Source of the DNA: DATNPH01 sp036703315
GTDB taxonomy: Bacteria > Cyanobacteriota > Cyanobacteriia > Cyanobacteriales > Coleofasciculaceae
Direction of reading: 5' to 3'
DNA length: 17,070 nucleotides
Assembly: GCA_036703315.1 (NCBI GenBank)
Contig: DATNPH010000184.1
Span: 1-17,070, forward strand
Below the pieces are notes generated by a model. The model made no database searches. It saw only the letters and a program-made list of their open reading frames with translations, and had not been told where the DNA came from. The position numbers and the translations under genes were made by a program. Each line of letters opens with the position of its first letter. The first letter of the stretch is position 1. Shown here in pieces: positions 7,247-13,345 of the stretch.

Positions 7247-7810
7247 TTAAATCAGCTCTGCCTCTTCAAAAATCTGTCTTGTTGTTAGTTTCAAGCCAGG
7301 AAGTATTGAATCAATAATGGGCATTGTATTCGTATAAACTTGATTTGTCCCATCTGGAAAAAAGACTCTAATACTGATACCTTCAGGGTCTACAACCCAA
7401 ACTCGTGAAACACCCGCAGCAAAATAGTCCTTAGCCTTATCTTCAAATTCCTTCATGGTTTGGTCTGGAGAGATAATCTCAATGACCAGTTCAGGGAGGG
7501 CAGGACAGGCTTCATTACGCTTCCAGCTTTTGGGTAGACGTTCATAGGAAATGTATGTCACATCGGGTAAGGGTGCCCAATCTTTACCCTGACGCTTTAA
7601 GAGAATTGCCCACTCTGCACCAACTCTACCTTTTGCCTTGCACCAGCCTCGTATAAGGAGCAACAAAGCTGTCTGTAAAGCCGAATGGAAATATTTTGGA
7701 GACACTTTGGGGACTGCCTGACCCTCGACAAACTCATAGTTTACATCCCCTTCTGGAAGTGCCAGAAATTCTTCTAGGGTGAGTTTGGTGCCTGGGCTTA
7801 TCTTGACCAT
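7247..7810 (-). CDS. Uma2 family (DUF820) PD-(D/E)XK nuclease-like protein
   Basis: The 187-residue length is normal for the family. It begins with the usual LTLEEFLALPEGDVNYEFVEG. The core shows Asp83 in PLPDVTYIS, Glu107 and Glu111 in PELVIEIISP, and Lys125/Lys127 in the AKDYFAAGVSRVWVVDP helix-strand, followed by a C-terminal LPGLKL. These are the acidic and lysine positions expected of the nuclease fold. The family is greatly expanded in cyanobacteria, often near transposons, and its cellular role is unsettled. It lies 33 bases downstream of the XRE gene on the same strand and may be cotranscribed with it. ATG 7810 fits the family start. Confidence 0.9.
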   Translation of the reverse strand: MVKISPGTKLTLEEFLALPEGDVNYEFVEGQAVPKVSPKYFHSALQTALLLLIRGWCKAKGRVGAEWAILLKRQGKDWAPLPDVTYISYERLPKSWKRNEACPALPELVIEIISPDQTMKEFEDKAKDYFAAGVSRVWVVDPEGISIRVFFPDGTNQVYTNTMPIIDSILPGLKLTTRQIFEEAELI

Positions 7811-7843
7811 GAGCTACACAACTGGATAGCTGACACACCTATC

Positions 7844-8110
7844 TTACTTCCCCTCATCCTCCTCTGATTTGGACGACGGCAATAAGGAGTCTGGCAGTTG
7901 GTCAAGAGTCTTGTTCACCGCTTTGCAAAACGCCTTGATCTGGGAAACCGTCATCGTTGGTTCTGCTTCTCCCTTTTCCCAACGGCGAATGGTTGAGGAA
8001 GTCACCCCCATAAGCCTCACCAAGTCATCTTGAGTGAGTCCAGCTTCTAGACGTAGTTTTTTAAATGGAGAATTAGTCTCCTGTGGTTGACCTTTCTTGG
8101 GTCTTGCCAT
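7844..8110 (-). CDS. XRE-family helix-turn-helix regulator
   Basis: An 88-residue protein with a basic N-terminus (MARPKKGQPQ), then one HTH domain at about 16-75: FKKLRLEAGLTQDDLVRLMG, then VTSSTIRRWEKGEAEPTMTV. TQDDLVRLMGV and SSTIRRWEKG give the two helices of the DNA-reading motif. The tail is short and acidic (SKSEEDEGK), and no effector domain is seen. It is divergent from the unknown gene at 8304 and lies directly upstream of the Uma2 gene. A perfect inverted repeat begins 4 bases from its start, suggesting autoregulation and possible control of the divergent cluster. Confidence 0.88.
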   Translation of the reverse strand: MARPKKGQPQETNSPFKKLRLEAGLTQDDLVRLMGVTSSTIRRWEKGEAEPTMTVSQIKAFCKAVNKTLDQLPDSLLPSSKSEEDEGK

Positions 8111-8113
8111 AAG

Positions 8114-8142
8114 ATAAAACCATAAAATTTAATCGGTTTTAT
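8114..8142. promoter_or_regulatory. Candidate operator of the XRE regulator
   Basis: ATAAAACC (8114-8121) and GGTTTTAT (8135-8142) form a perfect 8-bp inverted repeat with a 13-base AT-rich spacer. It starts four bases upstream of the regulator's ATG. Position and symmetry fit a dimeric HTH repressor site. No binding data can be inferred. Confidence 0.45.
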
Positions 8143-8242
8143 TTTTTGCTTTTTAGGGATAACAGCGGCTAAGCAGCCCAAAAAACTAGCGTTTGGCTAG
8201 TCGGTTGTCCCGTCAGTTGTCTTGCCAGAACAAAACGAGCAA

Positions 8243-8273
8243 TTGCCTAGAGCACATATGGCTTGCTAGGCAA
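8243..8273. promoter_or_regulatory. Perfect 8-bp inverted repeat upstream of the 8304 gene
   Basis: TTGCCTAG (8243-8250) and CTAGGCAA (8266-8273) are separated by 15 bases and lie about 30 bases before ATG 8304. A smaller hairpin, ACTAGC/GCTAGT (8185-8201), lies upstream. They could be regulatory sites in the divergent promoter region or mRNA structure. Confidence 0.35.
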
Positions 8274-8303
8274 AGGCTCTCATGTCCATTAACCAGATTA
8301 TCC

Positions 8304-8840
8304 ATGAAGAAATCCACAGCGACAGAAGCATATCGTGTCGCGTCAGAGATTGTTGCCATCCGTGCAGCACTCAAAGAACGTGGCTACCGCATCCACAAAC
8401 AACCAAAACAGGCAGTTTGGAAGATTACCCCCCTTAGTCCCCCCTTAGTAAGGGGGGAAACAAATGCTCTTAATCCTCCCTTGGCAAGCGGGGAAACAAA
8501 TGCTCTTAATCCTCCCTTAGTAAGGGGGGAAATAAATGCTCTTAATCCTCCCTTAGTAAGGGGGGAAACAAATGCTCTTAATCCTCCCTTGGCAAGCGGG
8601 GAAAAGAAGGCTCTTAGTCCCCCAAAAACAACAACTTCTCCTTCTCCCCCCTTAACAAGGGGGGCTGGGGGGGTAAGCAGGGACACAGATGAATACTACC
8701 TGCTGACCTATCAACCCGCTCCCATCAGCGCCTGGGTACTTCACCTAGAAAACAACGAACCCGACTGCCAAATTATCGAAACCATCATTCAAAGCGCCAC
8801 AAAAAAGCAACTCGCAAACACTACTAGAAAAGCATCATGA
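8304..8840 (+). CDS. Unrecognised small cyanobacterial protein carrying an in-frame repeat insert
   Basis: I do not recognise a characterised family. From ATG 8304 the product is 178 residues. It starts MKKSTATEAYRVASEIVAIR and ALKERGYRIHKQ (about 1-40), continues in a 12-residue periodic insert (about 42-125), then EYYLLTYQPAPISAWVLHLE and a basic tail. Without the insert it would be roughly 95 residues. The insert is the translation of C-rich palindromes, so it is probably tolerated rather than functional. An upstream TTG at 8193 extends the frame, but that stretch looks unlike protein and holds inverted repeats, so I reject it. The TGA overlaps the next gene's start by 4 bases (ATGA), which implies translational coupling. 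Confidence 0.6.
   Translation: MKKSTATEAYRVASEIVAIRAALKERGYRIHKQPKQAVWKITPLSPPLVRGETNALNPPLASGETNALNPPLVRGEINALNPPLVRGETNALNPPLASGEKKALSPPKTTTSPSPPLTRGAGGVSRDTDEYYLLTYQPAPISAWVLHLENNEPDCQIIETIIQSATKKQLANTTRKAS
8428..8676. repeat. Array of 36-nt palindromic repeats inside a coding region
   Basis: Five contiguous 36-nt units span 8439-8618 (starts 8439, 8475, 8511, 8547 and 8583). Each has a C-run/G-run hairpin followed by GAAACAAATGCTCTTAAT or a close variant. Two hairpin types alternate in the order A-B-A-A-B: type A has TTAGTAAGGGGGG, and type B has TTGGCAAGCGGGG. Because 36 is a multiple of three, each unit adds 12 residues (NPPL-V/A-x-GETNAL). Outer boundaries TTACCCCCC and GGGGGGTAA suggest the array grew inside a single palindromic element. 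There are no spacers, so it is not a CRISPR array. Confidence 0.85.
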
Positions 8841-9109
8841 CCTACTTTGAACGCTTACATCCCTGGTGCATCATCCGTCCACTCCCTAACTTACAACGAC
8901 TCATCGTCGCTCGGTGTCGTCGCCGCAATGACGCCGAAGCTCATCTGCAAATCCTCCGACAACTCATGCCAACTATTCGCCACGAAATCATTTTTGACAT
9001 AACACGGGATGACCCCCTTCAATCGCCTTGCAACAAGAGAGAACAAGAAGAATCCGGCACCCTCCCCGTTGCGGGGAGGGCTGGGGAGGGGTTATCTGAC
9101 GATGACTGA
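8837..9109 (+). CDS. Unrecognised small protein, second of a three-gene cluster
   Basis: A 90-residue protein starting at ATG 8837, which overlaps the preceding stop. Residues 1-55 look conserved and protein-like: YFERLHPWCIIRPLPNLQRL, then IVARCRRRNDAEAHLQILRQLMP and a HEIIFD strand. I cannot name a function. The tail from about residue 68 (SGTLPVAGRAGEGLSDDD) is the translation of a GC palindrome at 9060-9092, so the original C-terminus was probably replaced or extended by the repeat. The tight overlap suggests it is made together with the upstream protein. Confidence 0.55.
   Translation: MTYFERLHPWCIIRPLPNLQRLIVARCRRRNDAEAHLQILRQLMPTIRHEIIFDITRDDPLQSPCNKREQEESGTLPVAGRAGEGLSDDD
9060..9092. 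repeat. GC-rich palindrome at the 3' end of the 8837 gene
   Basis: CCCTCCCCG (9060-9068) and CGGGGAGGG (9072-9080) form a perfect 9-bp stem with a TTG loop. CTGGGGAGGGG follows, as in the other C-rich palindromes of the window. It lies inside the reading frame just before the stop. Confidence 0.7.
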
Positions 9110-9155
9110 CCCCCTGAGATAACCCAAACCAAATTGCACCTACCCCGAAACAGCC

Positions 9156-9500
9156 ATGAACGTTCTGCGCCGTCGCATTAACCCCAAAACTTTTGTAATT
9201 ACCCGCCGACAACTTGCCAAACTTCTAAAAATTGAACTCAACCGGGTTTTCAGGTGGGAAAAGTGGAAGCATGTGCTTTGGGTGCATATCGAAGGCTTAG
9301 GCGGCTACTTCATCAGCTATCGTAAGCTCGAACAATGGGTAGCCGCTTGCTGTACTTTGATGCGTTTCTGCCGGGATTTAAATGCACTTGAAGCGGTTTG
9401 GTCAGCAATTTTGAGGGAAGCTCAGAGATATACAGAAGATGCCCTAATACGCCTCACACAGCTCTACGAGCAATGGCAAAGGTATTTGAGTACTCACTAA
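9156..9500 (+). CDS. Unrecognised small basic protein, third of a three-gene cluster
   Basis: 114 residues with no family that I recognise. The N-terminal part (VITRRQLAKLLKIELNRVFR, then WEKWKHVLWVHIEGLGGYFI and SYRKLEQW) looks like a small winged-helix or HTH fold that could bind nucleic acid. The second half (residues about 65-110) is helical, with Trp and Tyr residues (ALEAVWSAILREAQRYTEDA). It lies 46 bases after the previous gene, on the same strand. Its residue composition is basic at the start. A regulatory or DNA-handling role is only a guess. No repeat insert is present here, in contrast to its two neighbours. Confidence 0.6.
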   Translation: MNVLRRRINPKTFVITRRQLAKLLKIELNRVFRWEKWKHVLWVHIEGLGGYFISYRKLEQWVAACCTLMRFCRDLNALEAVWSAILREAQRYTEDALIRLTQLYEQWQRYLSTH

Positions 9501-9598
9501 ACTATTGCCAAAGTCAGCTATAATTCGCCTCTAGTTGTTTAAATTTCACTCAGCTAGCTCTTAATGTTTCTATTAGTTAGCCTGAGCCAACTGTTATT

Positions 9599-10828
9599 GT
9601 GCCAGAAGAATCTCTATCCCTATTAGCCAAGCTAACTGCTAAGAACACGAGTGAGTTTTTTCAAATAACAAACCGCCATCGTGTGTCTTTATTGGTTACA
9701 GTCGGCACCTTCAGCTTTTTAATCGGCTTAGGCTATGGCATCTCTCAAAGATTGGTCTATAGCCTCTCTCAAAGCGAGTCAGATCCATCCGAATATCTTG
9801 AAGAGGAAGCCACACCTAAAACTCCATTAGAATCAAAACCACCGACAGTTAAAATCCCAGCGAAAGTTAATATCAAGATAAAAGCTGTGGGTGATGTTGT
9901 CCCTGGTACTAACTATCCTGACAATCGACTTCACCCTCAACATAAAATACTTTTTCAAGGGGTTAAACCTATTCTCAAAGGTGCTGATTTATTATTCGGT
10001 AACTTTGAGAGTACATTAACGAACTATGCTTATTCTCCTAAAGGTGTTGGTGGTGGACTGATTGTTGCCTTTCGCACACCTCCCAGTTATACCCAGCTTT
10101 TGAAAGACGCTGGATTTGATGTGATGAGCGTTGCCAATAATCATTCCTTCGATTTCTCTGACCAAGGATTTGCTGACACAATCCGAAATCTTGAGAAAGC
10201 TGGGATTCAAGCCCTTGGCAAAAAAGGTCAGATCCTAATTGCCCGTAGAAAAGGTGTATCGATCGCCTGGATTGGCTTCAGCTACTTTGAAGACCACAAT
10301 TCACTAAATAATCTGACTAAAGCCAAAGCTTTGGTGGAAAAAGCTAGACAAAATGCCGATATAGTGGTGATTTCTGTTCATGCTGGTGCGGAGGGAACGG
10401 GTGCCATGCGTGTCAGAAATCAAACTGAATTTTTTGCTGGAGAAAATCGGGGAAATATGGTGCAGTTTTCCCACACAATGATTGATAACGGCGCAGATCT
10501 AATCTTGGGGCATAGCCCCCACATTCCCAGAGCTTTAGAACTCTACAAAGGCAAATTAATCGCTTATTCTTTGGGCAATTTTATGGGATATCGAAGCCTT
10601 TCCACCGCTGCGGAACTGGCTTACTCCCTCGTTTTGGAAGTGGAACTCAATAACCGGGGAGATCTTGTTTCTGGTAAGATTATCCCCGTTCTCCTGAGTC
10701 GAGACGGCATACCCTATCCTGACCAACAAGGTCGCAGTATCAGGCTGATCCGCCAGCTGACCCAAAGTGATTTTCCCAAGACTGCCCTAACCATCGATAA
10801 CAAGGGTCGAATCCTACCTGGTAATTAA
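9599..10828 (+). CDS. CapA family metallophosphatase-like protein, membrane-anchored
   Basis: 409 residues. A single membrane segment lies near 29-46 (SLLVTVGTFSFLIGLGYGIS), followed by a Pro/Glu-rich linker (60-90) and a CapA/PGA_cap metallophosphatase domain (about 93-345). Motifs in order: AVGDVVPGTNYP (Asp99), GNFESTL (Asn135, Glu137), SVANNHSFDFSDQG (Asn181, His182, Asp185), VVISVHAGAEG, and LILGHSPHIPRALELY followed by GKLIAYSLGNFMG. Asp, Asn and His residues at these places bind metals in the calcineurin-like fold. Members act in poly-gamma-glutamate or other exopolymer handling at the cell surface; the substrate here is unknown. GTG 9599 is the only reasonable start after an in-frame TAG. 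A TATAAT at 9519-9524 could be a -10 element. No other capsule gene is near. Confidence 0.9.
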   Translation: MPEESLSLLAKLTAKNTSEFFQITNRHRVSLLVTVGTFSFLIGLGYGISQRLVYSLSQSESDPSEYLEEEATPKTPLESKPPTVKIPAKVNIKIKAVGDVVPGTNYPDNRLHPQHKILFQGVKPILKGADLLFGNFESTLTNYAYSPKGVGGGLIVAFRTPPSYTQLLKDAGFDVMSVANNHSFDFSDQGFADTIRNLEKAGIQALGKKGQILIARRKGVSIAWIGFSYFEDHNSLNNLTKAKALVEKARQNADIVVISVHAGAEGTGAMRVRNQTEFFAGENRGNMVQFSHTMIDNGADLILGHSPHIPRALELYKGKLIAYSLGNFMGYRSLSTAAELAYSLVLEVELNNRGDLVSGKIIPVLLSRDGIPYPDQQGRSIRLIRQLTQSDFPKTALTIDNKGRILPGN

Positions 10829-10946
10829 CGTCTGCCAAGAAAATATTTTTTCTCCCCCCTGTAATTCAAAATGGAGTCTAGTATAGGCTTGCCACCTCCC
10901 GATTCATTAAACTCAGGGTACGCAGAACAACAGCAACAGCAAGCCA

Positions 10947-12098
10947 ATGGAAAACTTCCCCCTGGACGCTCAACTGAATTCTCAACAGGTTTCATCAGCA
11001 TCTGCGATCGGAACACCGCTTGATCGCGCTATGATGCAGCGGTGTATCGAACTTGCCCGTCGCGCCCTTGGACGCACCACTCCCAATCCCCTAGTAGGTT
11101 CTGTGATTGTCCAGAATGGAGAAATTGTTGGGGAAGGGTTCCATCCAAAAGCTGGTCAACCCCATGCGGAAATCTTTGCTCTACGTGAAGCGGGAGAAAA
11201 GGCTAGAGGAGCCACTATTTATGTAAGTCTAGAGCCTTGCAATCACTACGGACGGACACCCCCCTGTTCAGAAGCTTTGATTGCAGCAGGCGTTGCCAAG
11301 GTAGTGGTAGGCATGGTTGACCCTGATCCCCGCGTGTCAGGTGGTGGACTTGAGCGATTACGAGCGGCAGGGATTGAAGTTTTAGTTGGTGTGGAAGAAG
11401 CGGCTTGCCGTGAACTCAATGAAGCCTTTATTCATCGAGTTCTCTACAAGCGTCCATTGGGAATTTTCAAGTACGCCATGACTTTAGATGGCAAAATTGC
11501 TAGTATTAGCGGTCATAGCACTTGGGTAACAGGGCAGGAAGCACGGAGTCATGTGCATCAACTACGGGCAGCTTGTGATGCCGTAATTGTTGGCGGCAAT
11601 ACGGTGCGCCAAGATAACCCTTACCTGACTAGCCATCATCCAGACGCCCATAATCCCCTAAGGGTGGTCATGAGTCGCACCCTTGACCTACCAGCGGACG
11701 CCCATCTCTGGCAAACTGATGACGCCCCTACCTTGGTCTTGACTGAGGTAGGAGTCCATCCGGATTTTCAGCAGCAGTTGCTGAAAAGGGGAGTGGAGGT
11801 AGTGGAGATGACTCCCCTGACACCAGCAAAAGTAATGGCGTATCTATATGAACGGCAACTTTCCAGCGTGTTATGGGAATGTGGCGGTACCTTAGCGGCA
11901 AGTGCGATCGCGGATGGTGCCGTACAAAAAGTCATGGCATTCATTGCCCCGAAAATCGTCGGTGGCAAGGTTGCTCCTTCTCCTGTAGGGGATTTGGGTT
12001 TGGCAACGATGACAGATGCCCTGACATTAAAACGGGTAAGTTCGCGTCAGCTGGGGTCAGACTACTTAGTAGAGGGCTATTTGCCTGTGAAGAGTTAG
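10947..12098 (+). CDS. ribD: Riboflavin biosynthesis bifunctional deaminase/reductase RibD
   Basis: 383 residues in two domains. The N-terminal deaminase (about 27-150) has the zinc-binding set His73-Ala-Glu75 and Cys98/Cys107 in SLEPCNHYGRTPPC, plus TTPNPLVGSVIV. It removes the amino group from 2,5-diamino-6-ribosylaminopyrimidinone phosphate. The C-terminal NADPH-dependent reductase (about 166-380) has KYAMTLDGKIAS, WVTGQEARSHVH and GGNTVRQDNPYLT, and reduces the ribosyl side chain. Both are consecutive cytosolic steps of FMN/FAD synthesis. All expected catalytic residues are present and the length is normal. No other rib genes are adjacent, a common situation in cyanobacteria. The first ~25 residues are extra, and Met29 or Met30 would be an alternative start. 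Confidence 0.96.
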   Translation: MENFPLDAQLNSQQVSSASAIGTPLDRAMMQRCIELARRALGRTTPNPLVGSVIVQNGEIVGEGFHPKAGQPHAEIFALREAGEKARGATIYVSLEPCNHYGRTPPCSEALIAAGVAKVVVGMVDPDPRVSGGGLERLRAAGIEVLVGVEEAACRELNEAFIHRVLYKRPLGIFKYAMTLDGKIASISGHSTWVTGQEARSHVHQLRAACDAVIVGGNTVRQDNPYLTSHHPDAHNPLRVVMSRTLDLPADAHLWQTDDAPTLVLTEVGVHPDFQQQLLKRGVEVVEMTPLTPAKVMAYLYERQLSSVLWECGGTLAASAIADGAVQKVMAFIAPKIVGGKVAPSPVGDLGLATMTDALTLKRVSSRQLGSDYLVEGYLPVKS

Positions 12099-12632
12099 AC
12101 GGTTAGAAGGTTGTCAATTGTTGAATGTTGGAAGGTTGTTAGTGCAGCGGGGTGTAGCCCAGGTTCAAAGTTTTCCAGAGTTGAAGATTGAAAGTTTATA
12201 TTACCTTTGTCTAATTACTCATAACAAAAACCTTTCTACGTCCCATTTCGCCACTTCTTTGCGTCAGTTTTTACTGTGGGTGTTTAATTGGGCTTGATAT
12301 CACACAAAAGCGGCGAGGAAGCCGAAGCCAAGAGTAGGGATGGGATGGCGCTTAAAGCGGCGAATTACTTCGCCGCACGCCGCTCTACTGAATCGCCGTC
12401 GCTGCGGTCACTAGTCATCAGTCAACGTTCTCTTGGAGGTTCCCTCCAGGAGCTGCGTTGACTTCGTCAATAGTCATTAGTTTTTGCGTGCTAATGACTG
12501 ATGACTATTGACTATTGACTTGAAATCCCACGTTTTTAAGCCTGGGATGAACTTAAACCAGTCTTCTAACCTATAACTTGCTAACCTACAACCCGAACCT
12601 CCTAACCTGTAACCCGAACAGCGGTACAAAAA
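12099..12632. other. 534-bp non-coding spacer with stacked hairpins and short repeats
   Basis: No convincing gene. Perfect or near-perfect hairpins stand in series: GCGGCGAA/TTCGCCGC (12357-12376), a 42-nt hairpin at 12421-12462, and AGTCATTAG/CTAATGACT (12472-12499). Short repeated words surround them: GGAAGGTTG/AGAAGGTTG near 12105-12140, ATTGACT near 12505-12520, and CTAACCT near 12565-12605. It looks like a landing zone for interspersed repeats. Confidence 0.55.
12421..12462. repeat. 42-nt imperfect hairpin
   Basis: The outer stem GTCAACG/CGTTGAC is perfect. The inner stem CTCTTGGAGG/CCTCCAGGAG matches at 9 of 10 positions around a TTC loop. It lacks a T-run, so a terminator role is unlikely. 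It resembles interspersed palindromes found in cyanobacterial spacers. Confidence 0.6.
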
Positions 12633-13301
12633 ATGCTCGAAGTGACAATATGGAGTTTGTTGGTCGGCAATATTGGTTGGCAAGCCATGGTGGTAAGTGG
12701 ATGGCTGCGCAGGCGGCAGATTGTCAGCAGCCAGCAACATCAGGAGGAGGAAGAAATTTTGACCCGTTTTGAATCAAAAGAAGATTTTGCATCAGTAGAG
12801 TCGCTGCAACGCAACGGGAATGTTGACTCCCATAAGCGAGCTAATCAAGTTTCTACAGACCCGCAGATGGTTGGTTGGGAATTCAAGATTGTGCGAGCTA
12901 ATCGTGACCTATTTCGCAATCCCGCTGTTCTTCAAAAGCTTTGCCAAGAGGAAGCAATAGCAGGCTGGATTTTGTTGGAAAAACTGGATGATCGGCGGGT
13001 ACGGTTCAAGCGACTGATTGCCTTACGCAATATTCTTGATGCAAACCAGCTTACCTATGATCCCTATCGTTGCCATTACGGTTCATCATTTACGCCCCTA
13101 ACTTGGCTAAGTGCGATCGCCGCGCTAACCATGATTGCTCTACCCTGCTATTTTGGGTATACCTTAGTAGCAAAAATGCTCATCCAGTCAAAGACTCAAC
13201 CAACGCCTTCCTTACCTAAAGAAAAGTTACCGCCCTCTTTTGAGAAAATACCTCCACAATCTTTTCCGCCAGTGAAGACAAAACCAACAAATGCAAGGTA
13301 G
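12633..13301 (+). CDS. Two-segment membrane protein, cyanobacterial, function unknown
   Basis: 222 residues from ATG 12633. A hydrophobic N-terminal segment (about 5-25, VTIWSLLVGNIGWQAMVVSG) is followed by RRR. A polar, Glu-rich linker comes next (30-78). A conserved-looking soluble core at about 80-135 reads GWEFKIVRANRDLFRNPAVL, then QEEAIAGWILLEKLDDRRVR. A second membrane segment lies at about 154-182 (LSAIAALTMIALPCYFGYTL), and the tail is Pro/Lys-rich. I do not know a function. The core recurs in proteins of cyanobacterial type as far as I recall, so it is probably a real lineage-specific gene. No clear ribosome-binding site is seen. It ends 44 bases before the convergent DUF2079 gene. 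Confidence 0.7.
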   Translation: MLEVTIWSLLVGNIGWQAMVVSGWLRRRQIVSSQQHQEEEEILTRFESKEDFASVESLQRNGNVDSHKRANQVSTDPQMVGWEFKIVRANRDLFRNPAVLQKLCQEEAIAGWILLEKLDDRRVRFKRLIALRNILDANQLTYDPYRCHYGSSFTPLTWLSAIAALTMIALPCYFGYTLVAKMLIQSKTQPTPSLPKEKLPPSFEKIPPQSFPPVKTKPTNAR

Positions 13302-13345
13302 TGAAGAGAGGAAGTCGTGAGTGATGAGTGGTGAGTAGGGAGCAT

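Noticed and set aside
8193..8303. Upstream TTG extension of the 8304 gene
   Set aside because: The added residues look unlike protein and the DNA holds two inverted repeats, so it is more likely the promoter region.
8439..8618. Possible CRISPR array (regular 36-nt period)
   Set aside because: The units are contiguous with no unique spacers, they lie inside a reading frame, and no cas gene is near.
8384..8686. Minus-strand 100-residue frame over the repeat array
   Set aside because: It is the complement of the palindromic repeats (SPLTKGGLRAF periods) and exists only because the repeat is free of stops in several frames.
10838..10853. AGAAAA/TTTTCT hairpin with a T-run after the CapA gene, as a terminator
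   Set aside because: The stem is only AT pairs and short, which is too weak to call.
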